This document shows positions 45,150 to 55,259 of a stretch of 64,000 nucleotides of DNA, piece by piece (within the stretch, counting starts at the first letter, position 1; each line of letters begins with the position of its first letter). The DNA comes from Annona cherimola. Its lineage: Eukaryota > Streptophyta > Magnoliopsida > Magnoliales > Annonaceae. The stretch spans positions 23,801,817-23,865,816 of the forward strand of contig CM059971.1 in the NCBI GenBank assembly GCA_030490835.1, in the 5' to 3' direction. The notes beneath the pieces are model-generated. The model worked only from the letters and a program-made list of their open reading frames with translations, searched no databases and was not told the DNA's origin. Both the position numbers and the translations under genes were made by a program.

Positions 45150-45490
45150 GAAAAAATAAGTTGCAAGTATAACTTTAAAAAAATAATAATTTGCAAGTAT
45201 ACAAACACTGTTTGACTATAATTGTAAATACTCACTTAGTTTCTAAAATAGCATATATGTTTGACTATAATTGTAAATACTCACTTAGTTTCTAAAATAG
45301 CATATATGTTTGACTATAATTGTAAATACTCAGTTTCTAAAATAGCATATATGTTTGACTATAATTGTAAATACTCACTTAGTTTCTAAAATAGCATATA
45401 CCAGACATCATTTATATATATTTACAAATATACTCATGCTATCATGACACTTTAAAGTAGATATATTCGCAAATATATGAAACTGAGCCT
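45150..45490. repeat. Degraded MITE with four-copy minisatellite
   Basis: A 49-bp unit (gtttgactataattgtaaat …) is repeated at 45210-45258, 45259-45307, 45308-45350 (6-bp deletion) and 45351-45399, almost without other change. Flanks (gcaagtata / gcaaatata) relate it to the palindromic MITE at 36772-37183. Confidence 0.85.
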
Positions 45491-45986
45491 ATTTTAAAGG
45501 TGATATGGAGTTACAAAATTACCACCGTTAAAAGTAAAAAGAAGATTCTTTAATTAGATATCTTAAAGAAATCTAATGAAATGGTATAAAAAACAATAAA
45601 TAAAAGTGGATTCAACACTCTTATGCACACATTGCCCATTTTAAAAGAAATGTTAATGAAAAGATTACATTATCTAACATAAACTAACCAAATTGTAGTA
45701 TTTGGAATTATGGGTAAAAATATGTGATTATCTATGCCATTTTTTAAATAAATGTATGTTGATATATGTAAATATGGATATAAGTTGCGGTCTTTTTCAG
45801 AATTAACCCATTAAAAATATTAATATATTTTTATCTTATTCTTATTTTCTTTTAAAAATGCCATATTATTTATATTCAATTGTACTCTAATTTACTTTTA
45901 TAAAATTGTACTCTAATTTAATTTTAAAAATTCTATTTGTAATAATTTGACATGTAAGTTTGACGAAAATGAAATTTTAGATTGAG
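45491..45986. other. AT-rich spacer
   Basis: A short direct repeat of 'tgtactctaattta' (45881 and 45907). Nothing else recognised. Confidence 0.45.
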
Positions 45987-46272
45987 AGTGTGTGTGGGAA
46001 ATGATAAAACTTTTAAGTCAAAAATTTTTGATATAAAAGTTGTTAAATTGATAGAAAATGACGTGGTATAATCGGGGTAATGACGATGTATAAAGAGAAT
46101 AAAATTAAAATAAATAGGTTAGTTGTATTGGTAATTGTGTAGAAATAATTAAAAAATTGGGCAGTTGTATACAAGTATGTGAAAGAATAATTTAAAATAT
46201 AATAGTTACAAAAGCGAAAGATTTTATATTGGAAAGTTTTAGTTTGGAAATCTTTGTTAAAACTAAATATGC
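45987..46272. repeat. Tourist-like MITE
   Basis: 'gtgtgtgtgggaaatgataa' to 'agttttagtttgg'. Interior 'aggttagttgtattggtaat' as in the family. Not present in duplication copy II. Confidence 0.65.
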
Positions 46273-46365
46273 GCTAACAGATCAAAAGTTTTAGTGGGCC
46301 ACTCTCATTTTGGCCCACCTTGATGAGGAATCAAGATTCAATTTACCCCAACAATTTAGGATTAT

Positions 46366-46570
46366 TTATGTGCCAAATGATCATTTACGGTCAGTCTGAA
46401 ATCCAACCCAAAAATATATTTTTTTGAAAGTTTTTATAAACACGTTAATCTAGTTATATTTAATCTACAAAACGAGTTTGACCGTTTTTGGATATTTTTA
46501 TATATTTATTTTGAATTTTTAAACACAAGGGTATTTAAGTTATTTTAAATTATTTAAAATGATGTGCGTG
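46366..46570. repeat. Partial TIR of the Mutator-like element plus a foldback arm
   Basis: 'aatgatcatttacggtcagt' (46377) matches the ends of the element at 48805-50588. It is followed by one foldback arm ('aacacgttaatctagttata … accgtttttggata'). Confidence 0.5.
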
Positions 46571-46937
46571 ATCACAAACCACGTTTGAAAACGTATAAGA
46601 TTAGCTAATAAAATGTTTTAATTTATATATGAATTTCAAAGTTGTAAATTAAATATCTAAACGGTCTAAAATATCAATATAGATAAGTACTTTTATCGAT
46701 TATCATTACATTTTAATGTATCTACGATTAGATTTAGGAATTTTTAGATGATTGCAAACATTTTTTGCAATTTTGACCCTTTCAAGAATTTGATCGAAAT
46801 CATTTTTAGTACTATTTGAAAAATATTTGAATAAAAAGAATGAATAAGATGTTAATTTAATCACCAAAGGCGATATATTGAAATCAGTGATAGTACGTAT
46901 TACATTATCAATATATAATATGTGTGTTCGACATTCC
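46571..46937. other. AT-rich spacer
   Basis: An 89-codon minus frame (46706-46975) is rich in Ile/Lys/Asn/Ser and matches no known family. Nothing else. Confidence 0.4.
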
Positions 46938-47195
46938 GATAAACTTGTTCGTCTGAAATATTTCATTCTCCACAACTATATTATTTTATAATTATTTTTT
47001 CACATTTTTCTATATAACTATAATACTTTTTTATTATTTTTTCATAAATACCTATAAAACTATCACTTTCCTTTATATTATATTATCTTTACTTCTCATC
47101 GTTATACTTATCATATCACATCACTTTTCCCATTTTAAAGAAAAATTATTCCAAAAACATTTTATTCAAAAGTTTTAACTCATACCAAACACACC
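46938..47195. repeat. Tourist-like MITE
   Basis: Orientation 'tttcattctccacaactat … ctttacttctcatcgttatac … aagttttaactcataccaaacacacc'. Confidence 0.7.
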
Positions 47196-47821
47196 TGTAT
47201 ATAGTCATTATACCTTTTTCCTCCTTAGCTCAATATGCTATTCATTAGTCCTTACTCTAATGAATCCAACATCAAAAATTCATTAGATTACTTGATAGGG
47301 GAAGATGACTCTAAATTTTTCATCAATGCGCGCATGGGTAAAATTACTATTTTTTTTTTATTTCAGGGGTAAAACTAATTAAATTTGAAGACCCCTAAAT
47401 TTTCACAAGTGAACCCAGCCATTATTACTAGTACCATTTATTTAACTAAGATGTCCCCAAAATTATTTCATCAGAAATATAGATATTGATATTATTCAAG
47501 TGTATTTTCGCCATCATAAGAAAAGTGTATTTCGCCGGTCTAGTGAGTTTCAATTTCTATTTTTATCAAGCATGGTGACTTTTGGGCTCATAAAGGCAAA
47601 TTATATAATTAGTTATACCGGCAAAAAAAAATTAAAATGGATGCAGGGAGAATATTAGTTAGTTATACCGATCACCATGCAACGGTGACCATGAAATCAA
47701 TCATTTCTCCAATAGTCCAATTGTGGTTATTGAAGCAGCAATGTTCACCCTCTATCACCACGTACTCATGATATGGACAACAAAAATATAATAATTCAGC
47801 GATTTAGATATATAAAGTTAT

Positions 47822-47959
47822 GAGCCCCGCTAGCGCAGTTGCCATCACATGATGGCTGACGTTCCCATGGTCAGCGACTCGAATCCGGTCTCATGCAACC
47901 TTATCTCGCACAGTCTTGGCCTTGCGCAGCCGTGCTCAGCCCATAAAAAAAGAAAAGAA
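47822..47959 (+). mobile_element. tRNA-derived SINE 1 with 16-bp TSD
   Basis: A-box-like tagcgcagttgcc (47831), B-box-like gcgactcgaatccgg (about 47874-47888), A-rich 3' end. The direct repeat agatatataaagttat occurs at 47806-47821 and 47960-47975. The corresponding site in duplication copy II (58968-58990) is empty. Confidence 0.9.
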
Positions 47960-48180
47960 AGATATATAAAGTTATAAAATAAATAGCCCACTTGCTCATG
48001 TAAAATGGTCCTACGTTAACTGATGATCTCTTACTACCTAACTTAAACTAGTATTAATATTACGACGTATCTCCATAAAAATAAGTTGCCTCAATATATA
48101 AAATGACTCAACAATATCCATAGATTCTTTTGCGGAAAACATTACCTCATCTAGCTAGCTAGTTCGTAACAGTACAACAT

Positions 48181-48454
48181 TAAATTTCTAAAACCAGTCA
48201 ATTTTTTAGCCAAATTTAAGAATCTGGTAGCAAATCCAGACACTTATCTACTTTTTGCAGTTAAAAAGTCTATCATTACTTGCAGTACAGCGTAAATATT
48301 GCATTAAATAGTACTTTTGATTGCATAAAAGTACAAATTAGTTGCATTTGAGCAAATGTCAGTATGCCAACCCTCTAAAGCAACAATGTATTTATAATCA
48401 AACATGGATATGTTGCCAAATGTAGTTCATGCAACCAAAATTTTCTGCAGAATG
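48181..48454. other. AT-rich spacer
   Basis: 'gtagcaaatccag' and 'gttgcatttgagcaaatg' motifs only; nothing recognised. Confidence 0.4.
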
Positions 48455-48775
48455 ATCATTCCAAAAATATATATTTTTATATTTTTTCAATTTTTTTACA
48501 AAATAGTTAATCTAGTTATTTTTAATTTATAAACCAATTTTTATCAATTTTGGATATGTATACATATTTATTTTTGATTTTTAAACATAAGGATATTTTA
48601 GTCATGTTCCAACAATTTAAAATAACTAACATATCCCTAAATTTAAAAATCCAAAATAAATATATATCTTTAAAATTAGTTTATCGATTAAACATAACTA
48701 GAATAACAATTTTGTAAAAAAAAATTTAAAAAATATTAAAAAATGTATTTTATACGGACCTTAAATCGGTTTATA
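48455..48775. repeat. Foldback MITE
   Basis: Arms 'acaaaatagttaatctagtt' / 'aactagaataacaattttgt' and 'aaacataaggatattttagt' / 'actaacatatccctaaattt' are mirrored around about 48620. Confidence 0.72.
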
Positions 48776-49227
48776 CTAAAAAATCTAGCTATTTCTGCAT
48801 TTGTGGGGAAGTGATCATTTACGTCCAGTCGAAATTTGGACGATTTTCGACAGCGCTGTTGGATTAGGCGGGTTAAACGTTGAAACATTGGGTCGAATTT
48901 TGTTTCGATTGTGAAATTAGTCCCTGCGCCGTAGACTGAGTGAAAAAAAAAAAAATTCAGGTCCCGTCACTTTCTGCAAACCCTGTCTCTCTCCTTCCCT
49001 TGCAATCCCTCCTCATCAGCCCAATGGTTTTGTTGGAAAGAAGATGGTGCGGAGTTGGGATTTTTGCTTCTTGTAATTCTTTCACGGCGTTTTTAACTAA
49101 AATATTGATTGTCCAATTGGGTGCAATTGCTGGAATTCCATGGAGTGACATCCCCATACGAAGACACAACTACTGGACTCGGTTAGGTGATGGTTGCCAT
49201 TACATTTGCTGGTTGGTTATCAATTAT

Positions 49228-49488
49228 GAGAGGTTGTTTGACAACAAGTAAAATTTTTCACTTAAAATTTTTCAATTTAAAATTATTTCTCCGAATCTTC
49301 TTATAAAATTATTCTATTTTTCAATTATTTCTACACAATTATCTATACAACTAACTTATATATTTTAATTTTATTCTTTTTTCTCTTTATCATTATCCTA
49401 ATCATATCATATCATGTTCTGTTAATTTAACATTTTTTACATTAGAAATTTTTATCTAAAATTTTATTACTTCCCAAACCCACGTTGA
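49228..49488. repeat. Tourist-like MITE nested in the TIR element
   Basis: 'gaggttgtttgacaacaagt' to 'acttcccaaacccacgttg', with family interior. Confidence 0.7.
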
Positions 49489-50054
49489 AATTTACTGTCA
49501 AAAATTTGGAGTGTTGTCGCTGTTGAGGTGAAGATGGCAATCCGGGAAAATCATTGGTAGGCTTATTGGAGTAGAGTTGCTACTCATTGCTAAATCTTGA
49601 CCGTTTGAGTGTGATGGGTGGCTAAGATCATTGGGTGACCAGTTCAGATAATTTCATAGCTGAATTTTTCATTGCCAACGATTTGTTGTACGTGTTGCTA
49701 GATTTGATAATGAAGCTGAGGACGCTGATTGCTTCTGGATTTCTTTGATAAGTTGCTGTGGATGGGAGCTGCTGAATTTGGGATTAATGAAGAGGCGAAC
49801 CACCAGCGGAAGAAGAGTGATTGGTGATGAATGTTGTTGGACTCGCTGCTGAATGCATCGAAATCAATGGTGAGAAGTGCTGCTGGAAACATGGCAAACG
49901 AGCACTAGAGACGAGCGAGGAGAGAGGAGTATCAGTCAGAGTTGCAGAATGCCGTCGCAGTGGATGATAGCAGCAAGTGCGTACGCAACAGCAGGTCGGA
50001 CCTACTGTTTTGGGCCGTGGCCTTGGGGGGTGGGGGACGGCGATCGGTGGGCAT

Positions 50055-50400
50055 TGAGCCGCAATGCTCCTAGTTGCATACACTTTTTTTTTTATTTTTT
50101 TTCAAACTTTTTTACACGAATGTTAATCTAATTGTATTTAACATATATATCAATTTTTACCATTTTTGAATATTTTTAGATATTTAAAATTACTAAAATG
50201 TCATTTTTAAAAATCCGAAATAAATATCTAAAAATCTCAAAAAATGGTAAAAATTTATATATATGTTAAATACACTTATATTAATAAGTTCATGAAAAAA
50301 GTTTAAAAAAAATAAAAAAATAGGTATACGCACACGAGAGCATTTCAAAATTTTTTTTACACGAATGTTAATCTAATTGTATTTAACATGTTACACAATA
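50055..50400. repeat. Foldback MITE nested in the TIR element, with partial duplication
   Basis: Arms 'taacatatatatcaattttt' / 'aaaatttatatatatgttaa'. After the right arm, 'acacgaatgttaatctaatt' plus 'gtatttaacat' is repeated at 50356-50386 from 50114-50144. Confidence 0.7.
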
Positions 50401-50699
50401 AGTGGGACGGATGGATTGCAGGATCTTTTTGAAAATTTTCGTTTTAATTTTTTCGCCATAAGCAGTGACGGCATTCGGATTTTATGCATCTTTCAATCCT
50501 AAAGTTTCTGTTTAACTCGCTGATCCAACGGCGCTCAGCAGCGGTCGAAAATATCCAAATTTCGACTAGGTGTAAATGATCATGTCCCTGATTCTAGAGC
50601 GTAAAGGATATTTGCTTTTGAATTTAAATTTTTAAATGAAGGAAACACATAGAACAAACGATGTTAAAGAACTTAACCATTTCAACTTTGATTATATCC

Positions 50700-51010
50700 T
50701 TAAAGTAGGAATGTAATCTTATGCAAGTGTACAGCACCTATTTAAAATTAATTTTTTTTTACATAACTGTTAATGTAGGCGTAGTTAACATATGTATCAA
50801 TTTTTATCAAATTTGGAGATGTTTAGATTTTTTTTGGATTTTTAAAAATTAAAAAATGTTTAAAAATTTTCAAGATTGGTAAAAATTGATATACATATTA
50901 CATATGCTTAAATTAACAGTTATATAAAAAATTTTCAAAATAAAATAAAAATAGATTTATGCTCCCGAATGAATTAAACCTTAATGCGCCCAAGTGTCCT
51001 TTAAAGTGTA
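50700..51010. repeat. Foldback MITE
   Basis: 'taacatatgtatcaattttt' / 'aaaaattgatatacatatta' arms with ends 'gtgtacagcacc' and 'atgcgcccaagtg'. Confidence 0.7.
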
Positions 51011-51286
51011 CCCTATTGGTTCACATGAAAGTTCATTGGGAAAGTGGATATCATATTAATTTGTAATAGTCAAATCAAAACTTTGCCCAAATTTTTGTTG
51101 AAGTGGTTTAAGTCGAGTTTTCTATAGATTGAATAAAATAATCTCAAAGAAGAAGTTACAAATAAAACTGCATTATCGCATTGAGGCAATCATTCCCGTA
51201 GAATTATTACAATCACGCCGGCATCAAATAAAAATATTTATATTTAAGTCGATTTACATATTACATAAATTAGATAAATGCTCCGT
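51011..51286. other. Spacer without recognised features
   Basis: No gene or repeat identified. Confidence 0.4.
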
Positions 51287-51294
51287 GCCACCGT

Positions 51295-52230
51295 TAGGGG
51301 TGCAACTTAGGCCGGGTTCGGCCCGAACTCGAAAAAATACAGTGCCGAAACTCTTAGATTTTCAACCCGAGCCCGATTTTTGAGCCCGAACTCGAATTCA
51401 AATAGGTCTCGGTTTATGGTTCAGGCAAGCCCAAACCCAGTAAACCCGAACCCGAATTTGCATTTATATAAAATATATAATTTATATTATAATAATAATA
51501 TATTATAATAATAACATATTACTCATGGATGGATGATGGACAACAGGAGTACGGTATGGCAGACATGGACAACTCATCGCCGAGACAATCTAACGTCTTA
51601 AGTAATTTCAACAAAATACCTATTCCCAATTTACATTACGATACAGGTCCAACAGTTTTTTTAAAAAAAATTACTCTTCACGCATTTTCTATTGAAGCCT
51701 TTTGACCAACGAAATCCTGTGATACTAAATATTAAATTTTTTTGAGATCTTTTTTTCCAACGAAAAATTTTATGAGAACTTTAAAATTATAGTTGTAAAA
51801 TAAGCTTAAAACAATAGAGGAGTAAAAAAATATAATTAATGATTAATAATACAATTTTATTGACAATGTTTACACATAATCCATATTCTACTTGATACAA
51901 AGAGAATGCTCAAAACAGGTTTCTTTCTTTCTACTCTTAAGCGGTAGTTGAATTTTTCTTAATTTCATACAATAAATTGTTTTTAAAACTTTTTTATAAT
52001 AGATTTGTGATAAAAAATTATATATAAGATGAGTAACAAAGACATATTAATAGAAGGTGTTAACCCGAAACTCAACCCGAGCCCGAATTTCAAAAATATG
52101 GTTAGGGTTGAGGTTTAGAAATAGGGTTAGGGTTAGGGTTAGGGTTAGGGTTGAAGTTTTACAAATAGAGTTAAGGTTAGGGTTAGGGTTGAGGTGAATC
52201 CGAGTTTCATGAGCCCGAGTTGCACCCCTA
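51295..52230. mobile_element. Non-autonomous hAT transposon 2 with TTAGGG array
   Basis: 936 bp, ends taggggtgcaact / agttgcaccccta, perfect 8-bp TSD gccaccgt (51287-51294, 52231-52238). Subterminal arms have gcccgaactcg / gagcccgaatt motifs. The core is AT-rich with no ORF; a hexamer array lies near the right end. Same terminal sequence as hAT 1 but a different core. Confidence 0.9.
52123..52192. repeat. Degenerate (TTAGGG)n array inside a hAT
   Basis: Five TTAGGG-type units in a row at 52123-52152 and three more, with one aagg variant, at 52170-52190. These are hexamers, not the TTTAGGG heptamer usual for plant telomeres. Most simply derived from the element's own gggttcggg-type arm repeats. 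Confidence 0.8.
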
Positions 52231-52238
52231 GCCACCGT

Positions 52239-52369
52239 CATCTCATTGGCTATCAACCAGGTCATTTGCGAGTCAAAACAAATGAGGTAAGTTTACCAGA
52301 ATTTTGTAATAACGGTGGTAGATTTTTTTAAAAAAAATATGTCATCTTGCCCCTGACATTAGGTGGAAA

Positions 52370-52404
<35 letters not shown>

Positions 52405-52457
52405 GTTATCTTGCCCCTAACATTAGGTGGAAAAAATATATATATGAGACAAATTCT
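52239..52457. other. Spacer with (TA)n microsatellite
   Basis: (TA)n at about 52372-52399, bracketed by a direct repeat of 'tcttgcccctgacattagg' and 'tcttgcccctaacattagg' (52344 and 52408). Confidence 0.7.
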
Positions 52458-52698
52458 GGTGCAGCATCGCTGAAATGAGCCCCACATGATCATGAAATCA
52501 TGATCTATTCCACCAATTGTATTTAGAATAATGTATTCTATTACCATACTAATTTTCATCTCAATCAAATATGACCCATATACATATCTGATTGGGATGA
52601 AAATTGGTATGGTAATAGAATATATTATTCTAAATACAATGGGTGGAATAGATGATGATTTTATGATCATATGGGGTCCATTTCAGCGATGCTGCACC
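52458..52698. mobile_element. Palindromic MITE, copy 2
   Basis: Ends ggtgcagcatcgctgaaatg / catttcagcgatgctgcacc are exact inverses; arms continue with very few mismatches to the centre near 52575. The two strands therefore carry near-identical chance frames. TSD not clear. Confidence 0.82.
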
Positions 52699-53739
52699 CG
52701 AATCTGTCTCTCTCTCTCTATGTATATATAAGTAATAATGATATATGTATAATAAATATGGGATGGGCATAGCAGCATACTTAATGTTGCCCTTTTAGTC
52801 GCACTTTCAAATGTAGGAAGGGGAGGGAAGAGGGACGTTTGAAAGAGGCTACGGTATGTGAGGTGGGTTGGGGGCGTGTCGCTACGGGGCCTGGATTTTG
52901 GGAGAAAAAGATCGTGATTCTCATTTGTTTTTTCAGAAAATTCCTAGGCACACTAATAAGTTTTATTAAATCCATCCGCTGTCCCAAACTCCGTAGATTG
53001 ATGCTATTTAACAAATTACAAGCCTTGGTATGATCTACGTCGAATAAACAACACAAATGTACCCCCAAAATAGAAATCGAAGGTTGTTTGGTGTGCTAAC
53101 ATGGTGGCCGAAAACCCACCAGCAACGTTTAGCAGGGAAGAAGAAGACCGGCTGGAAATGGGGGAGATTTTGCAAAAAAACCCCATGATTTTAATAAATT
53201 GTGAAACAACCCCTGCTTTGTAGAGAAATTGCAGATTGATTCTCCCAGGCAATATTATTTAATACCCACCAGTTTTAGTTGGAATTACATGAATTTTTTG
53301 TTGAAAATAAATAGTAGAAAGACCTTTCGAATCATAGTTTTTATTTTTCAAGGAAGTCCTTTTTTTTAAAGAAGATTTAAGAAAGACCCCAGGGTAATTG
53401 AAATTTTTGAGATGAAATTCCTGAGATAAATATTATCCAAAAACCCTCAATTTTTTTCAGAAATTACCCAAGAAAATTGCTGGGAAGAATTGTAGAAAAG
53501 TCCCCAAATAATTGCACGTTCGCCTCTCTTTCTTTTCCCTCCCAAGAAGTATCCTGGGATGGTCTGGGCTCGCACAAGCCTGGCCTGTTTGTCACCTAGT
53601 TCAGTTTCAGGCACTACTGTATGAGCCCAGCTGATATATGAGCCTATATATCCCATACCAATTAGAAGGCCAATGCGGGCTCTATTGCTTAGGACCAGGA
53701 GGCAGCCAAGAAGACAGCCCAAGAAGGATGCCCATTAAA
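52699..53739. other. Unassigned intergenic sequence
   Basis: 52700-52760 is a (tc)n/(ta)n patch. The remainder has scattered frames up to 95 codons without domains. From about 53560 the text ('gagcccagctgat', 'cggcccagaaggg') suggests TE leader sequence. Confidence 0.35.
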
Positions 53740-55259
53740 CGGCCCAGAAGGGTCCCAGTATCTCGACCCAATTTCTAAGCCCAGAAGCTCGGCCCGTCGA
53801 CACGTGGCGTCTCTTGGCCGTCCATTTTCATTTGACCATATCTTAGCCTTCTGATGTCCCATTTTGACAGTCCCACTATGATTTCTACATCTTTGAACAT
53901 TCTGAATCTATTTGACAGGTCTGATTGGCCATAAGAGGTCATTGTGGTGCGTTACTGATGGGCAGTTTTGCATGAAGCGTTTCAATTTTATTTAATCACA
54001 TCTTGGCCCAAAAAATGTCTGACTTAGATGATCCAACTATCAATTTCTATATTTTTGAGTGTTCTAAATCCATTGGATGGGATGGATTAGTCATGAGAAA
54101 TCAATATTAGAAGATATTGATGAAGAGATGTTAATTATTGAGGTTTTGCTTGGTCGTGGTCCACTAAGATAGTAATAAATATTCCTAAGTTTTCAAACTT
54201 AGATTTAACATTGTTCCAACTGCGACGAAGTGTGAAGGGTTGATAAAAGCTAATTTAGATGATATACAAGTTGAGTATCTTTGTTAGTGTGTGAATACTC
54301 TCTCTAGTGTAATAGAAGATGCTAAGTGTGGTGGGATGCATACAAGTAGATTTATTATTCTTGTTATATGTTGGTACCACTTGAGAATGATTACTTTTTG
54401 CATTGTTTGTTTGGTATTGTTTTACAAGTAGGTCCTAGGCTTCACCAGAAGACTACTTGACAAAAAATATTACTTGTAGAAGTCAAAAAATGTAAGTATG
54501 TGGGACCTAGTCCATTTAAAGTTGGTTGTCTTATAAGTCTTGGATTTAGTTGGAAGATTACCCAACATGTGACATTCGAATAGGTCATAGGTATTACTAG
54601 AAGACTACTTGTTAATTATGGAATGATTTTTAAGTAAGTCCTAGGTGTTACCGGAAGTTTACTTCGTATGTGAATTGAGAGTAGATCCTAGGCATTGTTG
54701 GAAAGCTACTTGTTAATTATAAAATGATTTTTAGGTAGGTCCTAGGTGTTGATGGAAGGCTATCTAGTGTATGATTATAGAGTAAGTCCTAGGCTTTGCT
54801 GGGAGGTTACATGACACTAACTACACCCATTGAATTACTGAGTTAATTTGCATTTTCAGATCTAATGATGATGTTGAAGTATTCTTATTCTCTACAGCTT
54901 ATTTAGTTGTGATATTTACCTATGAATGTTATGGTGGGATAAATAATGTATAAAATTTTGCTTCTTAGTGCTAAGGGACTCAATCCACGTTAATTATATT
55001 TTTTTAGGTAATGCTAAATCATTTGGGTTGTAGATGTGTGGCAAGAAGGATTAGGCATGGACTCCAAGAGTAGAATAAAGTATTTTCACTTTACTTTGAT
55101 TGTGAGTTTGTAATATTTATTATATAGATCTTGTGGTTGAACTCAATCTGTTAGATTTGTGTACGAATTATGAGTTTCTCATCAAATGTCATCCACGTAT
55201 GATTAAAAGGTTTTGTTATGGGCCAGCCTGGAGCACTGCCTTGGGTTGGGGTCGTGACA
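53740..55259 (+). mobile_element. 3' part of a Ty3/gypsy-type LTR
   Basis: It closes with 'gggttggggtcgtgaca', a common plant gypsy LTR terminus. No 5' TG end or pol was found, so it is probably a truncated or solo LTR. Contains a distinctive degenerate tandem motif (54425-54815). Confidence 0.5.
54425..54815 (+). repeat. Tandem 'gtaggtcctagg' motif array in LTR
   Basis: 'gtaggtcctaggcttcacc', 'taggtcataggtattac', 'gtaagtcctaggtgttacc', 'gtagatcctaggcattg', 'gtaggtcctaggtgttgatgg', 'gtaagtcctaggctttgctgg', each followed by 'gaag(a/g)(c/t)tactt'. About six copies at roughly 48-80-bp spacing. Confidence 0.78.

Larger units (their letters stand above)
43981..48180. repeat. Segmental duplication, copy I
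   Basis: 43981-45045 aligns with 57291-57910 and 47460-48180 aligns with 58690-59175, in the same order and orientation. Landmarks: 'gagtgatgttgaatatt', 'tttggcattataaata', 'gatggattact', 'agatacattggaac', 'gtctaattatatctttggaa'; then 'gggctcataaaggcaa', 'catgcaacgg', 'aacaaaaatataataattca', 'cctcatctagctagct'. The middle differs by independent insertions. Confidence 0.8.
48805..50588. mobile_element. Mutator-like TIR element with non-TE core
   Basis: Long inverted ends: 'tgatcatttacgtccagtcg' plus 'aaatttggacgattttcgac' and 'gttggatta' at 48811-48866. The right end mirrors them ('ccaacggcgct … cgactaggtgtaaatgatca', 50523-50582). No TSD found. The 1.6-kb interior has no transposase, contains GC-richer stretches (48940-49250, 49500-50060), a Tourist MITE and a foldback MITE. 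It could be a Pack-MULE-like carrier. Confidence 0.65.

Noticed and set aside
45210..45399. CRISPR-like direct repeats
   Set aside because: Units are contiguous with no unique spacers, and the window is plant nuclear DNA.
47822..47959. Functional tRNA gene
   Set aside because: Only A-box- and B-box-like motifs are present; it lacks a cloverleaf, has an A-rich 3' end and a 16-bp TSD, so it is a SINE.
52123..52192. Chromosome end or fusion scar suggested by TTAGGG units
   Set aside because: The array is inside a hAT with intact ends and TSD, so it travelled with or arose in the element.
52359..52731. Similar peptides on both strands, at first glance a conserved small protein
   Set aside because: Explained fully by the palindromic MITE; no ribosomal or homology support.
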